The notes: generated by a model not told the origin, from the sequence alone. A stretch of 64,000 nt of DNA from Terriglobia bacterium (GCA_020073565.1 JAIQEY010000035.1:1-64000), one strand, 5' to 3'. Counted from the first letter of the stretch, positions 44,314-54,614 are shown. A program made the numbers and translations.

Positions 44314-46476
44314 CTAATCTCCCGCCACGGGTTCGCCCATCTCCTCTGTTGTCTTGGCTGTGCCGTTGCCGTTGGAATGCCCATTCGCGGGAGCGATCGC
44401 CCCCAGCGGAATGAATCCAGCTTCGTTCGAAGTCGCCGGTTTCTCCTTCAGGATCTGTTCCCGATAGAGTTGTGCCATGCGCGCATCGTAGGCTGCGTCA
44501 TTTTTCTCTGGCCCGCGCTGCGCGGCCAACTTCGCATCCCGCGCCCGGGTCTTCTCTTCGCGCGCGGTCTTCGCAATGCCCAACTTGTCCAGATCGTGCT
44601 GCACTTCGTTGGTCACAATCGCTTCGCGCAGGTACAGAGCGTGCTCTTTGTCTTCGAGGTTGACCTTTTTCCCGCCCGCGAAGATCTCATGGCGCCCGTG
44701 CTCTTCGTACCACTTGGTGAGCGTGGCCGTCATGTGCATCTTCTCGATAATGTTCCGCCAGCCCACGCCCGTGTTGTAAGCGCAGAAGCTGATCTCGCCT
44801 TCCTGCGTAGCGTACGGAATAATGCACTGCTCCGTCCGCCGGAAGTCATAGTTGAAAAGATCCTGGAACCACATGCCCGCAATGAACAGGAAGTTCCACC
44901 GGTCCTGCCGCCGCTTCATGACGTCGTCAATGGTCCGGTCCGGACCCACCTTCCCATAATTCTTGCCCGTAGCATTGAAGTTCTTATCGAACTTCTTCAG
45001 CAGGTCCATCATCTTGAAATGAGTGGGCGACTGGAACGGATCGTAGTTCTTCATCAAACAAAGAGCCATCCCAAAAATCGTCCAGAACTTGGACCGAGCC
45101 GCATCATTAACCTTAGCAATATCTTTAGCCAGCTGATCGCCCTTTAAGAAAGCAGTAACCGGCACCGCCTCCTTAGTTTCCTTGTCAATCATGACAGCCA
45201 TCCCAGTTCCGCAATTAGGGTGGCAGCCGCAGCTTAGTTGGCCCCAGTTGTTGTTTTTGTCTTCGGCGTGCATCAGGTCGGCCCAGTCGCTGAAGGTGGA
45301 CATGAAGCTGATCGGGAACCAGTCGCGGGCGGGCTCGCCGAGGCCGGTCTGATTCTTTACGTCGTGCGCGAGGTGGGCGAGCGTGTAGCGCTGCGCTTTG
45401 CGGCGCTCGTCAGTGATGGCTTCGTCGCGGCCCGTGAAGCTGACAGGCTGGAAGCTTAGGAATCCGATCTTTTTGGGATTGTCGAGCGCGAACTGGATGA
45501 TGCGTCCGACCTGTTCGTTGTTGATGCCGTTGAGGATTGTGATGACCGGCACGATCTCGACTCCGGCGCGATGCAGGTTGTCGATCGCCTTCAGTTTCAC
45601 GTCGAACAGGTTGCCCACCGCGCGGTGCGAGTTGGCGGCGTTGCCGATTCCGTCGAACTGGAGGTAGGCATAGCGCACGCCGGCTTCGGCGGCCTGCTGC
45701 GCGAACTCAAAGCTTTTCGCGAACTCAATGCCGTTGGTCGCGGCTTGCACGCTGTTGTAGCCGACTTTGCGGGCGTAACGAACCGCATCCAGGAAGTACG
45801 GCGACAGGGTGGGCTCACCGCCTGAGAACTGTACCGACATCTGCCGGCGCGGCTTGATGGTGATGGCGTTGTCAAGCACGGTCTTGATTTCTTCCCAGGT
45901 GAGTTCGTGGACGAAGCCGACCTGGTTGGCGTCCATGAAGCAGGGATCGCACATCATGTTGCAGCGGTTGGTCAGGTCCACGGTTAGAACCGACCCGCGG
46001 CCATACTTCACGGTCGACGAGCCATGGTGGTGCAGGTGCTCATCGTTATGGGCCTTGATGTCGCGGCCCGGGAAAACTTCTTCGAGGTGGCGCGAGAACT
46101 CGGTGTCAATCGACATCAGGTCCTCGAAGTGGCCGTGCTTGGGACAGTCCTTCACCATCCAGAGCTTGCCGTCGCGCTCGACGATCTGAGCTTTGATCTC
46201 GCCGGCTTTTTCGTTCATCAGGATGTCGACAGGCAAGTGGCCGTCCAGAATCTGCTGCCGGATTTCGGGCACGCACTTGGGGCAGAGCGAGTCAGTGGAG
46301 CGCGGCCAACCGAGCGGTGGCTTCGATTTTTCCCAGGTCTTGAGCAGCGGCTTGTCGGACCACTTCGGGGTCGGAGACGGATTGGGAGCAACGCGGTTCA
46401 GGCGTTCGAATACGGCCCACGCGCCAGTGGCGGCGACGGTCACGGCCTTCTCGACGTACTTAATCGGCTTGTGCAT
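44314..46476 (-). CDS. Tes-like radical SAM protein, candidate membrane-spanning lipid synthase
   Basis: A 720-residue radical SAM enzyme. The N-terminus has a rubredoxin-like pair of motifs, CPKC (65, 68) and CPKHG (111-115), as in archaeal tetraether synthase Tes. The SAM cluster motif is Cys172, Cys176, Cys179 (NRCNMMCDPC), followed by SGGEPTLSP. Further cysteines (LSCGCHPNCGTG, EQC, SFC) may bind auxiliary clusters. The tail from about 640 is charged and disordered. Tes joins lipid tails carbon to carbon, and bacterial homologues are proposed to make membrane-spanning diabolic acids in Acidobacteriota. That function is inferred by similarity. AGGAAAG precedes the ATG. Confidence 0.82.
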   Translation of the reverse strand: MHKPIKYVEKAVTVAATGAWAVFERLNRVAPNPSPTPKWSDKPLLKTWEKSKPPLGWPRSTDSLCPKCVPEIRQQILDGHLPVDILMNEKAGEIKAQIVERDGKLWMVKDCPKHGHFEDLMSIDTEFSRHLEEVFPGRDIKAHNDEHLHHHGSSTVKYGRGSVLTVDLTNRCNMMCDPCFMDANQVGFVHELTWEEIKTVLDNAITIKPRRQMSVQFSGGEPTLSPYFLDAVRYARKVGYNSVQAATNGIEFAKSFEFAQQAAEAGVRYAYLQFDGIGNAANSHRAVGNLFDVKLKAIDNLHRAGVEIVPVITILNGINNEQVGRIIQFALDNPKKIGFLSFQPVSFTGRDEAITDERRKAQRYTLAHLAHDVKNQTGLGEPARDWFPISFMSTFSDWADLMHAEDKNNNWGQLSCGCHPNCGTGMAVMIDKETKEAVPVTAFLKGDQLAKDIAKVNDAARSKFWTIFGMALCLMKNYDPFQSPTHFKMMDLLKKFDKNFNATGKNYGKVGPDRTIDDVMKRRQDRWNFLFIAGMWFQDLFNYDFRRTEQCIIPYATQEGEISFCAYNTGVGWRNIIEKMHMTATLTKWYEEHGRHEIFAGGKKVNLEDKEHALYLREAIVTNEVQHDLDKLGIAKTAREEKTRARDAKLAAQRGPEKNDAAYDARMAQLYREQILKEKPATSNEAGFIPLGAIAPANGHSNGNGTAKTTEEMGEPVAGD

Positions 46477-46803
46477 TCTGCTCTCTCTTTCCTCGGCTGC
46501 GATGTCTAGAACTTTCCCTTGGGATGCATCCCACGATCTGGTAAATGGGACACCCGTTTTCAGGTGAGACTTTCCACGTGGAAACCTGGAAGTTTCGTTG
46601 CGTGGAGTGAGTCAGAGTGATGGTAGGGGAGACGTTAGTTTTCTACACGCGGAAGGCAGGGAACCGGCAAAAATCGGGGTTGAGCGGTGATTTGGGGCAT
46701 TCTACGGAGCTAAGTTATTGAAAAGGCAGGGGAGAAACCGAGGCTCAGAGGCCAAGGTTGGAAGGCCATGGGCACGATTGTTTTGCGAAGAGGGGGTTCT
46801 GGC
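46477..46803. other. Leader region of the radical SAM gene
   Basis: About 327 bases with no gene. It contains the palindrome at 46571-46584 and otherwise plain sequence. A promoter for the radical SAM gene is expected in it; no consensus boxes stood out. Confidence 0.55.
46571..46584. promoter_or_regulatory. 14-base perfect palindrome, candidate operator
   Basis: TTTCCACGTGGAAA reads the same on both strands and is centred about 100 bases before the radical SAM start. Its size suits a dimeric repressor or activator site. Only one copy was noticed. Confidence 0.5.
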
Positions 46804-47043
46804 TCAGCCGGAAATGGAAGCAAAGAACACCAGCAGGAACAGCATGCCGTCTACGATGACAATCAGGGACGCGATCCAGATCAGGGCGACCATCCGGATC
46901 TTGTCGGGGCCAGGCGTAGTTATTCCGATCGTGGTATGCAAATAACCCAGAATATTGCTCAACAGCTTCGCCGGTACCACCGGACTCGCGACAGCGCAGC
47001 CAAGCAGTACCAAGAGGACATTGAACACTACGACGCCGATCAT
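46804..47043 (-). CDS. Small two-helix membrane protein
   Basis: A 79-residue protein with two hydrophobic segments (VVVFNVLLVLLGCAVASPVV and MVALIWIASLIVIVDGMLFL) joined by a loop, ending FFASISG. ATG 47043 has GGAG 8 bases upstream. It lies on the same strand as the radical SAM gene, 327 bases ahead of it. No family recognised. Confidence 0.62.
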   Translation of the reverse strand: MIGVVVFNVLLVLLGCAVASPVVPAKLLSNILGYLHTTIGITTPGPDKIRMVALIWIASLIVIVDGMLFLLVFFASISG

Positions 47044-47389
47044 CACATGCTCCGGCCGGGCATGAGCATGGTAGCACCCCTACTTCTCGACCGAGCCAGC
47101 CCATTTTGTTGAAGACAGCACAAGATGAGGGGAGGTGATGAGGCCGCCCAGGAAACTACGGAAAGCCCCGCCCAAGCCGAGCTTGGACGGGGCAGCCTCA
47201 TGAATGGGGTTACGCTGTCAGCGGCTGAAGCCGCTATTGAATGTAGAGCGGTGATCGCGGCGCTAGAAGCGTTGCGCCACCCAAAATCAAGGGCAACGTC
47301 GAGTTTTCTGGCAGGCTGTGAAGCCGTGCCTTCCCGAAACGCACTTCTGAAACCAGCAATCGCCTCTCGACGAACGGACACACGCCTGA
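47044..47389. other. Intergenic region holding a terminator-like hairpin
   Basis: About 346 bases between two minus-strand membrane protein genes. It contains the hairpin at 47165-47193 and a small GCGGCTGAAGCCGC hairpin near 47220. No credible gene was found. Confidence 0.5.
47165..47193 (-). terminator. Terminator-like hairpin
   Basis: GCCCCGTCCAAGC and GCTTGGGCGGGGC pair around TCG, with one G-U pair, then TTTCC on the minus strand. It probably ends the transcript of the membrane protein genes at 47390-48531. It shares its core with the hairpin at 48647. Confidence 0.65.
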
Positions 47390-47890
47390 TTAAGCTTCGC
47401 TTGTCGTCTCGACGCGGAACCGCTTCGCCGCGAGAATCGTGAGCCCGATGAAAACCAACAGGACAACGAGTTGAGCGACCAGGAAAGGTGGTTCCTTCTG
47501 CGTCGGAGCCAGCGCTTTCAGGGCAGGCACCTTCAGGAAGGCCTGCACTACCGCGACAAAGACGTTGAGGTAGAGGGCTACGGCGGAACCGACGACGTAG
47601 ATCGAACGCCATGCACCAGCGAGATGGAACACGTAGCGTGCCGGGATCACAACCGCCAGCAACACGAGCGAGATGATGCCAACTTTATGCGACGGCAGAA
47701 GGTGATCGATGGGAAAGCCGAAGCCGGTCAGGCTGGTTAATGCCGTGGTGACCAGGAAGATCGCGGTCCAGCCATCCAGGCGTTTTCCGGTGAGCATGCC
47801 GAATAGCACGATGAGTCCTGAGCCGACCCCGGCCAGGCTGATCAAGACGTGCAGGAAGGTGTAGGTTGAGGTAGTCAGGCCCAGAATCAT
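47390..47890 (-). CDS. Four-helix membrane protein, function unknown
   Basis: A 166-residue protein with four or five membrane helices (TFLHVLISLAGVGSGLIVLF, GWTAIFLVTTALTSLTGFGF, KVGIISLVLLAVVIPARYVF, and two later). I start at ATG 47890 with GGAC ahead; ATG 47908 and a long arginine-rich extension are in frame but less likely. It is 83 bases downstream of the next gene on the same strand and probably co-transcribed. I do not recognise a function. Confidence 0.72.
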   Translation of the reverse strand: MILGLTTSTYTFLHVLISLAGVGSGLIVLFGMLTGKRLDGWTAIFLVTTALTSLTGFGFPIDHLLPSHKVGIISLVLLAVVIPARYVFHLAGAWRSIYVVGSAVALYLNVFVAVVQAFLKVPALKALAPTQKEPPFLVAQLVVLLVFIGLTILAAKRFRVETTSEA

Positions 47891-47973
47891 AGTGTCCGTC
47901 CTTATCATGTGCGTTGGATGCCATGGATCCGCAACCAGGATTGGGCTCCGGATCGCGCATCCGCTCGTGTGTT

Positions 47974-48531
47974 TTATCGTGGCCAGAGCCAGCCGAAGGT
48001 GCCGGCCGTCAGCAAGGCGTAGACGAGTCCGTCGATGATTTCCTTGATCGTGGTCCCCCACATCTGTCCTTTCCAAATGCCGTTGCTCAGGTTGGCCAGA
48101 CCGTAGGCGAGGAACGCAGCCGTTCCGGCGACGCGAAAGACGGCCAGATAGTGCGCGCCCTGGGCCACCGTGTGTCCGGTGAGATAAGCGACGAAGAATC
48201 CGATCACCAGACAATAAACAAACCACTGGATCAGAAACTTCGGCATGGCGGGCGGGGCACTGGGAAAGATGTTCAGAAATCCGACGGGGCCCTGCTTGTA
48301 CTTTTCGATCAAGGCCGGAGACTTCATGTCCTTGTGAGTGCAGAAGGGGAAGACGTAGAAACCCCGTTTGAGATTGGCGGGACGGATAGCGGCGAGGAGC
48401 TTGTCCTCGTCGGGGAGTTGTTGGTAGTCGCTGCGATGGTAGGGCAGCACCATGTGCATGATGGAACTGGCGACGAAGACAATGACCGCCGACAGCAGGA
48501 TGGGGAGCCAAAGGGCAGTGAGGGGAACCAT
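47974..48531 (-). CDS. Conserved-looking membrane protein, function unknown
   Basis: A 185-residue protein: an N-terminal helix (LWLPILLSAVIVFVASSIMH), a central polar region with KRGFYVFPFCTHKDMKSP, then three helices. A strong AAGGAGG site precedes ATG 48531. It leads a likely two-gene unit with the four-helix protein. No cofactor motif is visible apart from scattered His residues. Confidence 0.75.
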   Translation of the reverse strand: MVPLTALWLPILLSAVIVFVASSIMHMVLPYHRSDYQQLPDEDKLLAAIRPANLKRGFYVFPFCTHKDMKSPALIEKYKQGPVGFLNIFPSAPPAMPKFLIQWFVYCLVIGFFVAYLTGHTVAQGAHYLAVFRVAGTAAFLAYGLANLSNGIWKGQMWGTTIKEIIDGLVYALLTAGTFGWLWPR

Positions 48532-48646
48532 GCGCGACCTCCTTAGGGGTTGCGACGACGAATGCCGGAATTTCGCAGGCGAGGCTACGACAGGAAGGCG
48601 GCTTCGGTCAAGAGGGATGAGCTGGAGACTTGTTGCACATTAGAAA

Positions 48647-48672
48647 CCCGCCCAAGCAGGAGCTTGAGCGGG
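48647..48672 (-). terminator. Rho-independent terminator of the sigma/anti-sigma operon
   Basis: CCCGCTCAAGC and GCTTGGGCGGG pair with one G-U around a four-base loop, followed by TTTCTAAT on the minus strand, 44 bases past the anti-sigma stop. Confidence 0.78.
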
Positions 48673-48715
48673 GGCACCCTTGGGAGTTTGATCGCATCAA
48701 CGCCTGTTGCCGGGA

Positions 48716-49990
48716 TTACGAGGCAAAACTGCGCCGCAGTTTCTTCCAGATCATACGGGCCGGCATGAACAGGATTACGCCCCACAGCAGCAGGCTCGGT
48801 CCATTGGAGAGTAGGAACAGCGTCAGGCTCATCACTCCTTCCACCATGCTTCGATATCCGTCGACGGCGGCGTTGCCAAGACGGGTGGAGGTCGATGGCG
48901 GCACGACCTGCAGTTGGGCTTGATAGTCTTCGCTGATCGTGGCGTTCAAGGTGGCGAAGCTCACCTGGTTCGACATAGTTTTTCTTTCGGCTTCCATCTG
49001 CTCGATTTCGCCCCGGACACGATCGAGTTCCCGTTCGACGTCGAGGACATCCGACAACTTTCCGGTGCGATTGCGCAGCAGATCAGTCAGGCGCTGTTCT
49101 GTGTTGCGGGCATTGGCGAGCCGCGCCTGGAGGTCAACGTATTGCGAGGTGACGTCCTGGCCGCTCTGGGACTCGGACTCGAGCCGCCCCAGCGTCTTGA
49201 CATCGGCCAGCGTAGCGTCGAGTTGATCGGCGGGAACGCGCAACGTCGCGGCGAACGTGCGCCCGCTGCCGGTGGCGCCGCCGACCTTCAACTCGCCAAA
49301 GTAACCACGATGCCGCTTGAGAATGGCTTCGAGGTTGGCGCGCGCCTTGTCGAACTCCTTCGTGATCAGGCTGAGCTGAGCCGTGCGGATGATCATCGGA
49401 CCGTTGGCAATGAGACCATGTTCCTCGGCGGATCGATTCTGCTGCTCAGCTCTAGAATTTGCCGGCGGAGCGCTTTGCAGTTCTGCAAACTGCCGAAGGC
49501 GATCGCCTTGCCTTGGTTGGACCGGTGCAGCTGCGGGCGGTGTGGGCGCGAGATCATGTGCCTCAGCTTTATCTACAGTGACGGATTGTCCCGCTGTCGA
49601 GTACGTATAGTTCGCCCTGCGACGTTGCAGCGTCGGCATGCCGACTGCCAGCAAGAGAATTGCGGCCACGGCTCCCACCCACCCAACCGTTGTCCATCGC
49701 TGGCCCAAAACTTCTCTCCAACTCCGGCGATGCGCAGGCGAAACGGTTCGCGATTCCGGTCGAGTTTCCGCGAGCGCGGTTGCGATTGCTGACGGAATCG
49801 CAGGCTCCGCCGGCTGAATCTCCCAAGTCTTCAGAGTTTGAGAGACAGTGCGCAACTCGGCAACCAGACTCTGGCACTCCGCGCACCCGCCCAGATGGGC
49901 TGCAGCAGCACTAGCCCGATCCGCCGTGAGTTCTCCATCCAGGTAGGCCATGAGTTCTTCGGGTTCGATGGGATGCATGATCTTGTTCAT
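48716..49990 (-). CDS. Zinc-finger anti-sigma factor with DUF4349 domain
   Basis: A 424-residue membrane protein. The N-terminal zf-HC2 finger is His32, Cys36, Cys39 (HLGGCAEC), which should bind the ECF sigma factor encoded just upstream. A membrane helix (about 103-120) leads to a linker and a DUF4349 domain with a coiled coil (DVLDVERELDRVRGEIEQME). A second helix near the end (LLLWGVILFMPARMIW) follows. Start ATG 49990 overlaps the sigma stop by four bases. The extracytoplasmic domain probably senses envelope stress. Confidence 0.9.
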   Translation of the reverse strand: MNKIMHPIEPEELMAYLDGELTADRASAAAAHLGGCAECQSLVAELRTVSQTLKTWEIQPAEPAIPSAIATALAETRPESRTVSPAHRRSWREVLGQRWTTVGWVGAVAAILLLAVGMPTLQRRRANYTYSTAGQSVTVDKAEAHDLAPTPPAAAPVQPRQGDRLRQFAELQSAPPANSRAEQQNRSAEEHGLIANGPMIIRTAQLSLITKEFDKARANLEAILKRHRGYFGELKVGGATGSGRTFAATLRVPADQLDATLADVKTLGRLESESQSGQDVTSQYVDLQARLANARNTEQRLTDLLRNRTGKLSDVLDVERELDRVRGEIEQMEAERKTMSNQVSFATLNATISEDYQAQLQVVPPSTSTRLGNAAVDGYRSMVEGVMSLTLFLLSNGPSLLLWGVILFMPARMIWKKLRRSFAS

Positions 49991-50583
49991 ATGGCCTCGC
50001 CTTCTGCCCGCGCCAGTTTCACGCTTTCCGCTGCTTCGCTTTCCGCAGCGTCACCGGTCTTTCGCTCCGGCTCCAGATAGCCCTTCAACGCCATCCGGGC
50101 TCGAAACAGCCGCGAGCGAACGGTATTCACCGGCAGCTCCAGCAACTCGGCGATCTCCGCATAACTAAGCTGCTCATACTCACGCAGCATCAGAATTTCG
50201 CGCTCCAAGTCGTTCAACTTGTCGAGCGCCTGACGGATCCATAGAACGGAATCGGGCGCTCCTCGCTTGGCAGGTTCCGGAGCCTCTTTCCCTGGCGGCG
50301 CGTCCTTTGCTCGTCTGCGCCGTTCCGCCGCCAGCAGGTTCATGGCGATGCCGTAGAGATAAGTGCGAACCAGCGCCCGGGGCTGGTAGTGATCGGCGGC
50401 CCGGATCACGGCCAGGAAAGTTTCTTGCGTCAGGTCCTCGGCGCGCCCGTCGCCATTCAAGCGTCGCTGGAAGAACCCAAAAAGCGGGCCGCGATAGCGC
50501 GCAAACAGCTCCTCAAATGCCGGGCGCGAGCCGCCCTGGAACTCCAGCATCAAGGCTTCGTCGCTGATCATTGTCGGCGCCAC
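49987..50583 (-). CDS. ECF RNA polymerase sigma factor
   Basis: A 198-residue sigma-70 family protein with region 2 (FEELFARYRGPLFGFF, DLTQETFLAV) and region 4 (LREYEQLSYAEIAELLELPV, NTVRSRLFRARMAL). It is transcribed first, followed by its anti-sigma partner with a four-base overlap, the usual autoregulated layout. GTG 50583 has GGGAG four bases ahead; ATG 50571 is possible. The cognate promoter sequence was not identified in the window. Confidence 0.93.
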   Translation of the reverse strand: MAPTMISDEALMLEFQGGSRPAFEELFARYRGPLFGFFQRRLNGDGRAEDLTQETFLAVIRAADHYQPRALVRTYLYGIAMNLLAAERRRRAKDAPPGKEAPEPAKRGAPDSVLWIRQALDKLNDLEREILMLREYEQLSYAEIAELLELPVNTVRSRLFRARMALKGYLEPERKTGDAAESEAAESVKLARAEGEAI

Positions 50584-50774
50584 ATTTCTCCCGACCCGCG
50601 GCCCCTGAAGTCTCTTTCATAATCTGTAATGTCGCAAGTCTGTGGAAAGTTCCCAAACCAAGCCCATATTTTTTGGGTGGCCCCGACGAGGGGGCATGGC
50701 AATGGAGGGAAGGAAATTCGCTGGGAGGCCGGTAACACTGACCGCAAACCGCCAAATTGCCAAACCACCAACCG

Positions 50775-53225
50775 CTACTGTCTGGCGGTGGGGATGTCGC
50801 CAGTCGGCGGAGGGGTGGGTGGGGCGATGGACGCCATGGTTTCGGATTCGGAGGCCATTTGTGGTAGGGGGCCTTCGAACGCGATCGCTAGTACCTGGTC
50901 CATGTTGTCGACGAAGTGGAGTTTCATGGCGCTGCGCAGGTTCTCGGGGACTTCGGCCAGATCTTTTTCGTTTTCGGAAGGCAGGATGGCTTCGAAAAGT
51001 CCGGCGCGATGCGCAGCCAGGAGCTTTTCCTTGAGTCCACCGATGGGAAGGACTTTTCCACGGAGCGTGATTTCTCCAGTCATGGCGATATCGCGGCGGA
51101 CCGGGATGCGGCTCAGGGCGCTCGAAATTGCGGTGGCGATGGTGATGCCGGCGGACGGGCCGTCTTTGGGAATTGCGCCTTCGGGTACGTGCACGTGGAT
51201 GTCGAGGTTGCGGTAGAAATCGCGGGGGAGGCCGAGACGCGCGGCGCGAGAACGCACGTAGGACATGGCGGCCTGGGCGGATTCCTGCATGACGTCGCCA
51301 AGTTTGCCGGTGAGAGTCAGTTTGCCTTTGCCGTCGACTACCGTCGCTTCGGTGCTCAGGATGGAGCCGCCGACTTCGGTCCATGCCAGGCCGGTGACCA
51401 AGCCGATTTCGCTCTTTTCGTGGGCGAGGGTGTCACGGAACTTGAGTACGCCGAGGAATTCGCCGACGTTTTCGGGGGCGATGGCAGCCGTGTAGCCGGG
51501 GCCTTCTTTGACGACCTTGCGTGCGACCTTGCGGCAGACGTTGCCGATTTCGCGTTCGAGATTGCGGACACCGGCTTCCCGAGTGAAGGAGCGGATGATC
51601 TGCTGGATGGCCTCGCCGGAGAACTTGATGTTCTTGTCGGTCAGTCCGGCTTGCACCATCTGCTTTTTGACGAGGAACTGCTTGGCGATCTCGGTCTTCT
51701 CCTGCTCGGTGTAGCCGTGCAGGCGCAGGACTTCCATACGATCCTGGAGCGCGGGCGGGATGGTGTGCATCACGTTCGCGGTGGCGATGAAGAAAACCTG
51801 CGAGAGATCGTACTCGACGTCGAGATAATGATCCACGAACATGAAATTCTGCTCGGGGTCGAGGACTTCGAGCAGAGCGGCGGATGGGTCGCCGCGGAAG
51901 TCCATCGACATCTTGTCGACTTCGTCGAGCATGAAGACCGGGTTCTTGGTGCCGGCCTTTTTCATCATCTGGATGATCTGGCCGGGCAGGGCGCCGATGT
52001 AGGTGCGGCGGTGTCCGCGGATTTCCGCTTCGTCGCGCACGCCGCCGAGCGACATGCGGACAAATTTGCGGCCGGTGGCCTTGGCGATCGACATGCCGAG
52101 CGAGGTCTTGCCGACGCCCGGAGGTCCGACGAAACAGAGGATCGAGCCTTTGGGATTCTTGACAAGCTGGCGGACGGCGAGAAATTCAAGGATGCGTTCT
52201 TTGATTTTCTCCAGGCCATAGTGATCTTCGTTCAGGACCTTTTCGGCGCGGGCGATGTTGCGGATTTCTTTGGAGCGCTTCTTCCAGGGCACGGCCAGCA
52301 GCCAGTCTAGGTAGTTGCGCGAGACGGTAGACTCAGCTGACATCGGCGGCATGGCTTCCAGTTTCTTGAGTTCCTGGATGGCCTTCTCGCGGACTTCCTT
52401 GGGCATGCCGGCGGATTCGATCTTCTTCTTCAACTCGTCGAATTCGCTCTTTTCGCCGCGGCCCAGTTCCTTCTGGATCGCCTTGATCTTTTCGTTGAGG
52501 TAGTACTCTTTCTGGGCCTTCTCCATCTGGCGCTTGACGCGCGACTGGATGGTGCGGTCCATGTTGAGCTTTTCGATTTCGACGTCGAGGACGTCGCCGA
52601 TACGGCTCAGGCGCTCGGCGGGATCGAAAATTTCCAGCAGCCCCTGCTTTTCTTCGATCGAAAGCTGGAGGTTGGCGGCGATCGTGTCGGTCAGCTTGGC
52701 CGGATCTTCCATGCGCACGGCCGCGATCATGGTCTCGTAGTTCAGCGACTGGCAGAGCTTCACGTACTGCTCGAACAGCGACGTCACGCGCTGCATGCCG
52801 GCTTCGATCTGCGCGTTGGTTTCGGTGGCGTAGCGGGCGACTCGAACCGTAGCCTGCATGAAGCCTTCCGTGTCGGTGATCTGCAGGATCTTGCCGCGCT
52901 CGATGCCTTCAACTAGAACTTTAATGTTGCCGTCGGGGAGCTTGAGACTCTGGACGATGTTGACGATGGTGCCGACCTGGTAAATGTCGTTGGGCTTGGG
53001 TTCGTCAATGGAAGCGTCGAGCTGGGTGGCGAGGAAGATCTTCTTGTCGCCGGCCAGGGCCTCTTCGAGGGCGTGGACGCTGGATTCGCGGCCTACCACG
53101 AACGGAGTCATCATGTAAGGGAAGATGACCACGTCGCGGATGGGCATCATCGGCAGTTTCTTGCTCTCGAACTTTTCCTTGGGGTTGGACAACTTCAGTC
53201 TCCCGTCTCTGGCGCCGGTGCACAT
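50775..53225 (-). CDS. lon: ATP-dependent protease Lon
   Basis: An 816-residue protein: N-terminal substrate domain ([20 protein letters not shown]), coiled linker, AAA+ domain with GPPGVGKT and [12 protein letters not shown], and a C-terminal protease domain with the Ser691 (DGPSAG) and Lys734 (GLKEKLLAA) dyad. It degrades damaged and regulatory proteins in the cytoplasm. The start is unsure: GTG 53225 (used) or TTG 53192, which has GGGAG at better spacing. It is last in the tig-clpP-clpX-lon series. A Pro-rich tail follows the domain. Confidence 0.97.
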   Translation of the reverse strand: MCTGARDGRLKLSNPKEKFESKKLPMMPIRDVVIFPYMMTPFVVGRESSVHALEEALAGDKKIFLATQLDASIDEPKPNDIYQVGTIVNIVQSLKLPDGNIKVLVEGIERGKILQITDTEGFMQATVRVARYATETNAQIEAGMQRVTSLFEQYVKLCQSLNYETMIAAVRMEDPAKLTDTIAANLQLSIEEKQGLLEIFDPAERLSRIGDVLDVEIEKLNMDRTIQSRVKRQMEKAQKEYYLNEKIKAIQKELGRGEKSEFDELKKKIESAGMPKEVREKAIQELKKLEAMPPMSAESTVSRNYLDWLLAVPWKKRSKEIRNIARAEKVLNEDHYGLEKIKERILEFLAVRQLVKNPKGSILCFVGPPGVGKTSLGMSIAKATGRKFVRMSLGGVRDEAEIRGHRRTYIGALPGQIIQMMKKAGTKNPVFMLDEVDKMSMDFRGDPSAALLEVLDPEQNFMFVDHYLDVEYDLSQVFFIATANVMHTIPPALQDRMEVLRLHGYTEQEKTEIAKQFLVKKQMVQAGLTDKNIKFSGEAIQQIIRSFTREAGVRNLEREIGNVCRKVARKVVKEGPGYTAAIAPENVGEFLGVLKFRDTLAHEKSEIGLVTGLAWTEVGGSILSTEATVVDGKGKLTLTGKLGDVMQESAQAAMSYVRSRAARLGLPRDFYRNLDIHVHVPEGAIPKDGPSAGITIATAISSALSRIPVRRDIAMTGEITLRGKVLPIGGLKEKLLAAHRAGLFEAILPSENEKDLAEVPENLRSAMKLHFVDNMDQVLAIAFEGPLPQMASESETMASIAPPTPPPTGDIPTARQ

Positions 53226-53250
53226 CCTCGGCGAACCAAGTCCAAATCCA

Positions 53251-53318
53251 GCGCCTAAAGGCGCATTTCGTGTCGTCAGTCTACGGCATGCCTAAAGGCA
53301 TGCCCTGATACAAATCGT
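53251..53318. repeat. Double hairpin and shared tail between clpX and lon
   Basis: GCGCCT/AGGCGC (53251-53264) and GGCATGCCT/AGGCATGCC (53285-53304) each fold with a two-base loop. The tail TGCCCTGATACAAATCGT (53301-53318) recurs with one change at 56957-56974 upstream of tig. Confidence 0.8.
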
Positions 53319-53333
53319 GTTCTACAGAGGCCG

Positions 53334-54614
53334 CTAGCTCGCCGCCTTTTCGATCATGGCCAAGGAGACGTCGCGTTTTTCGACCATCTCGCGGGTTACT
53401 TCGAATTCCTTGACCTTCTTCTGGCTGGGCAGGCTGTACATCAGCTCCAGCATGAGTTCTTCGAGAATCATACGCAGGCCGCGTGCTCCGACCTTGCGAG
53501 CCATGGCTTGACGGGCGATGGCTCGCATCGCATCGTCGCTGAATTTCAGGCGGACATTCTCGAACTCGAACAAGCGCTGATATTGTTTCACGATTGCGTT
53601 CTTGGGACGAGTGAGAATTTCGACCAGCGCGTTCTCGTCGAGATCCTGGAGTACGCCGACCACGGGCAGGCGGCCGACGAACTCGGGGATCAGGCCGAAC
53701 TTGATGAGATCCTCGGGCTGCACGTCCGAGATGAGCTGGAAACTGCGCTTCGAGGAAACGGCCGCCTGCTCTTTTTCGGACTCTTCGCCGGTGCGGAATC
53801 CCAGGGACTTCTTCCCGACGCGGCGACCGATGATCTTCTCGAGGCCTACGAAAGCGCCACCGCAAATAAAGAGGATGTTGGTGGTGTCGACGGGTGTGAA
53901 TTCCTGGTGCGGGTGTTTGCGTCCGCCTTGCGGAGGAACGTTAGCGATCGTGCCCTCGAGAATCTTCAGCAGGGCCTGCTGCACGCCTTCGCCGGAAACG
54001 TCGCGGGTGATGGACGGATTCTCATCCTTGCGGCCGATCTTGTCGATTTCGTCGATGTAGATGATGCCGGTCTGGGTACGGCTGACGTCGCCTTCGGCTG
54101 CCTGCAGCAGCTTAAGAATGATGTTCTCAACGTCCTCGCCGACGTAGCCCGCTTCGGTCAGGGTGGTGGCGTCGACGATGGCGAAGGGTACGTCGAGCAT
54201 GCGCGCCAGAGTCTGGGCGAGCAGCGTCTTTCCCGTGCCGGTCGGGCCGATCAGCATGATGTTCGACTTGGTCAGTTCCACGCCGTCATTGGTCTTCTGA
54301 CGGTTCATGTAAATGCGCTTGTAGTGGTTGTAGACGGCGACGGCGAGCTTCTTCTTGGTTTGTTCCTGTCCGATGACGTACTCGTCGAGGAAGACCTTGA
54401 CTTCCTGCGGCTTGGGAAGCTGGTTGGGAACCGAAGATGGCGGAGTGGTGGTGCGATCATCTTCGAGGATGGAGTTGCACACGGCAACGCATTCGTCGCA
54501 GATGTACGCCCGGGGATAGTCGCTGGGGGAGGAGATCAGCTTGGCCACCGCGTCCTGCGACTTGTGACAGAACGAGCAGCGCAAGGCCTCTTCGGAACCC
54601 GATCTGTTTTTCAC
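53334..54614 (-). CDS. clpX: ATP-dependent Clp protease ATP-binding subunit ClpX
   Basis: A 426-residue AAA+ unfoldase. The N-terminal zinc finger is Cys13, Cys16, Cys39, Cys42. The AAA+ domain has [17 protein letters not shown] and [10 protein letters not shown], and the C-terminal region includes [15 protein letters not shown]. It unfolds tagged substrates and feeds ClpP. The start is GTG with AGGAG upstream. It follows clpP by 110 bases that contain a perfect hairpin. Confidence 0.97.
   Translation of the reverse strand: MKNRSGSEEALRCSFCHKSQDAVAKLISSPSDYPRAYICDECVAVCNSILEDDRTTTPPSSVPNQLPKPQEVKVFLDEYVIGQEQTKKKLAVAVYNHYKRIYMNRQKTNDGVELTKSNIMLIGPTGTGKTLLAQTLARMLDVPFAIVDATTLTEAGYVGEDVENIILKLLQAAEGDVSRTQTGIIYIDEIDKIGRKDENPSITRDVSGEGVQQALLKILEGTIANVPPQGGRKHPHQEFTPVDTTNILFICGGAFVGLEKIIGRRVGKKSLGFRTGEESEKEQAAVSSKRSFQLISDVQPEDLIKFGLIPEFVGRLPVVGVLQDLDENALVEILTRPKNAIVKQYQRLFEFENVRLKFSDDAMRAIARQAMARKVGARGLRMILEELMLELMYSLPSQKKVKEFEVTREMVEKRDVSLAMIEKAAS

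Noticed and set aside
47908..48511. N-terminal extension of the four-helix membrane protein frame
   Set aside because: The extension is arginine-rich and lies opposite in phase over another membrane protein gene with a strong ribosome site.
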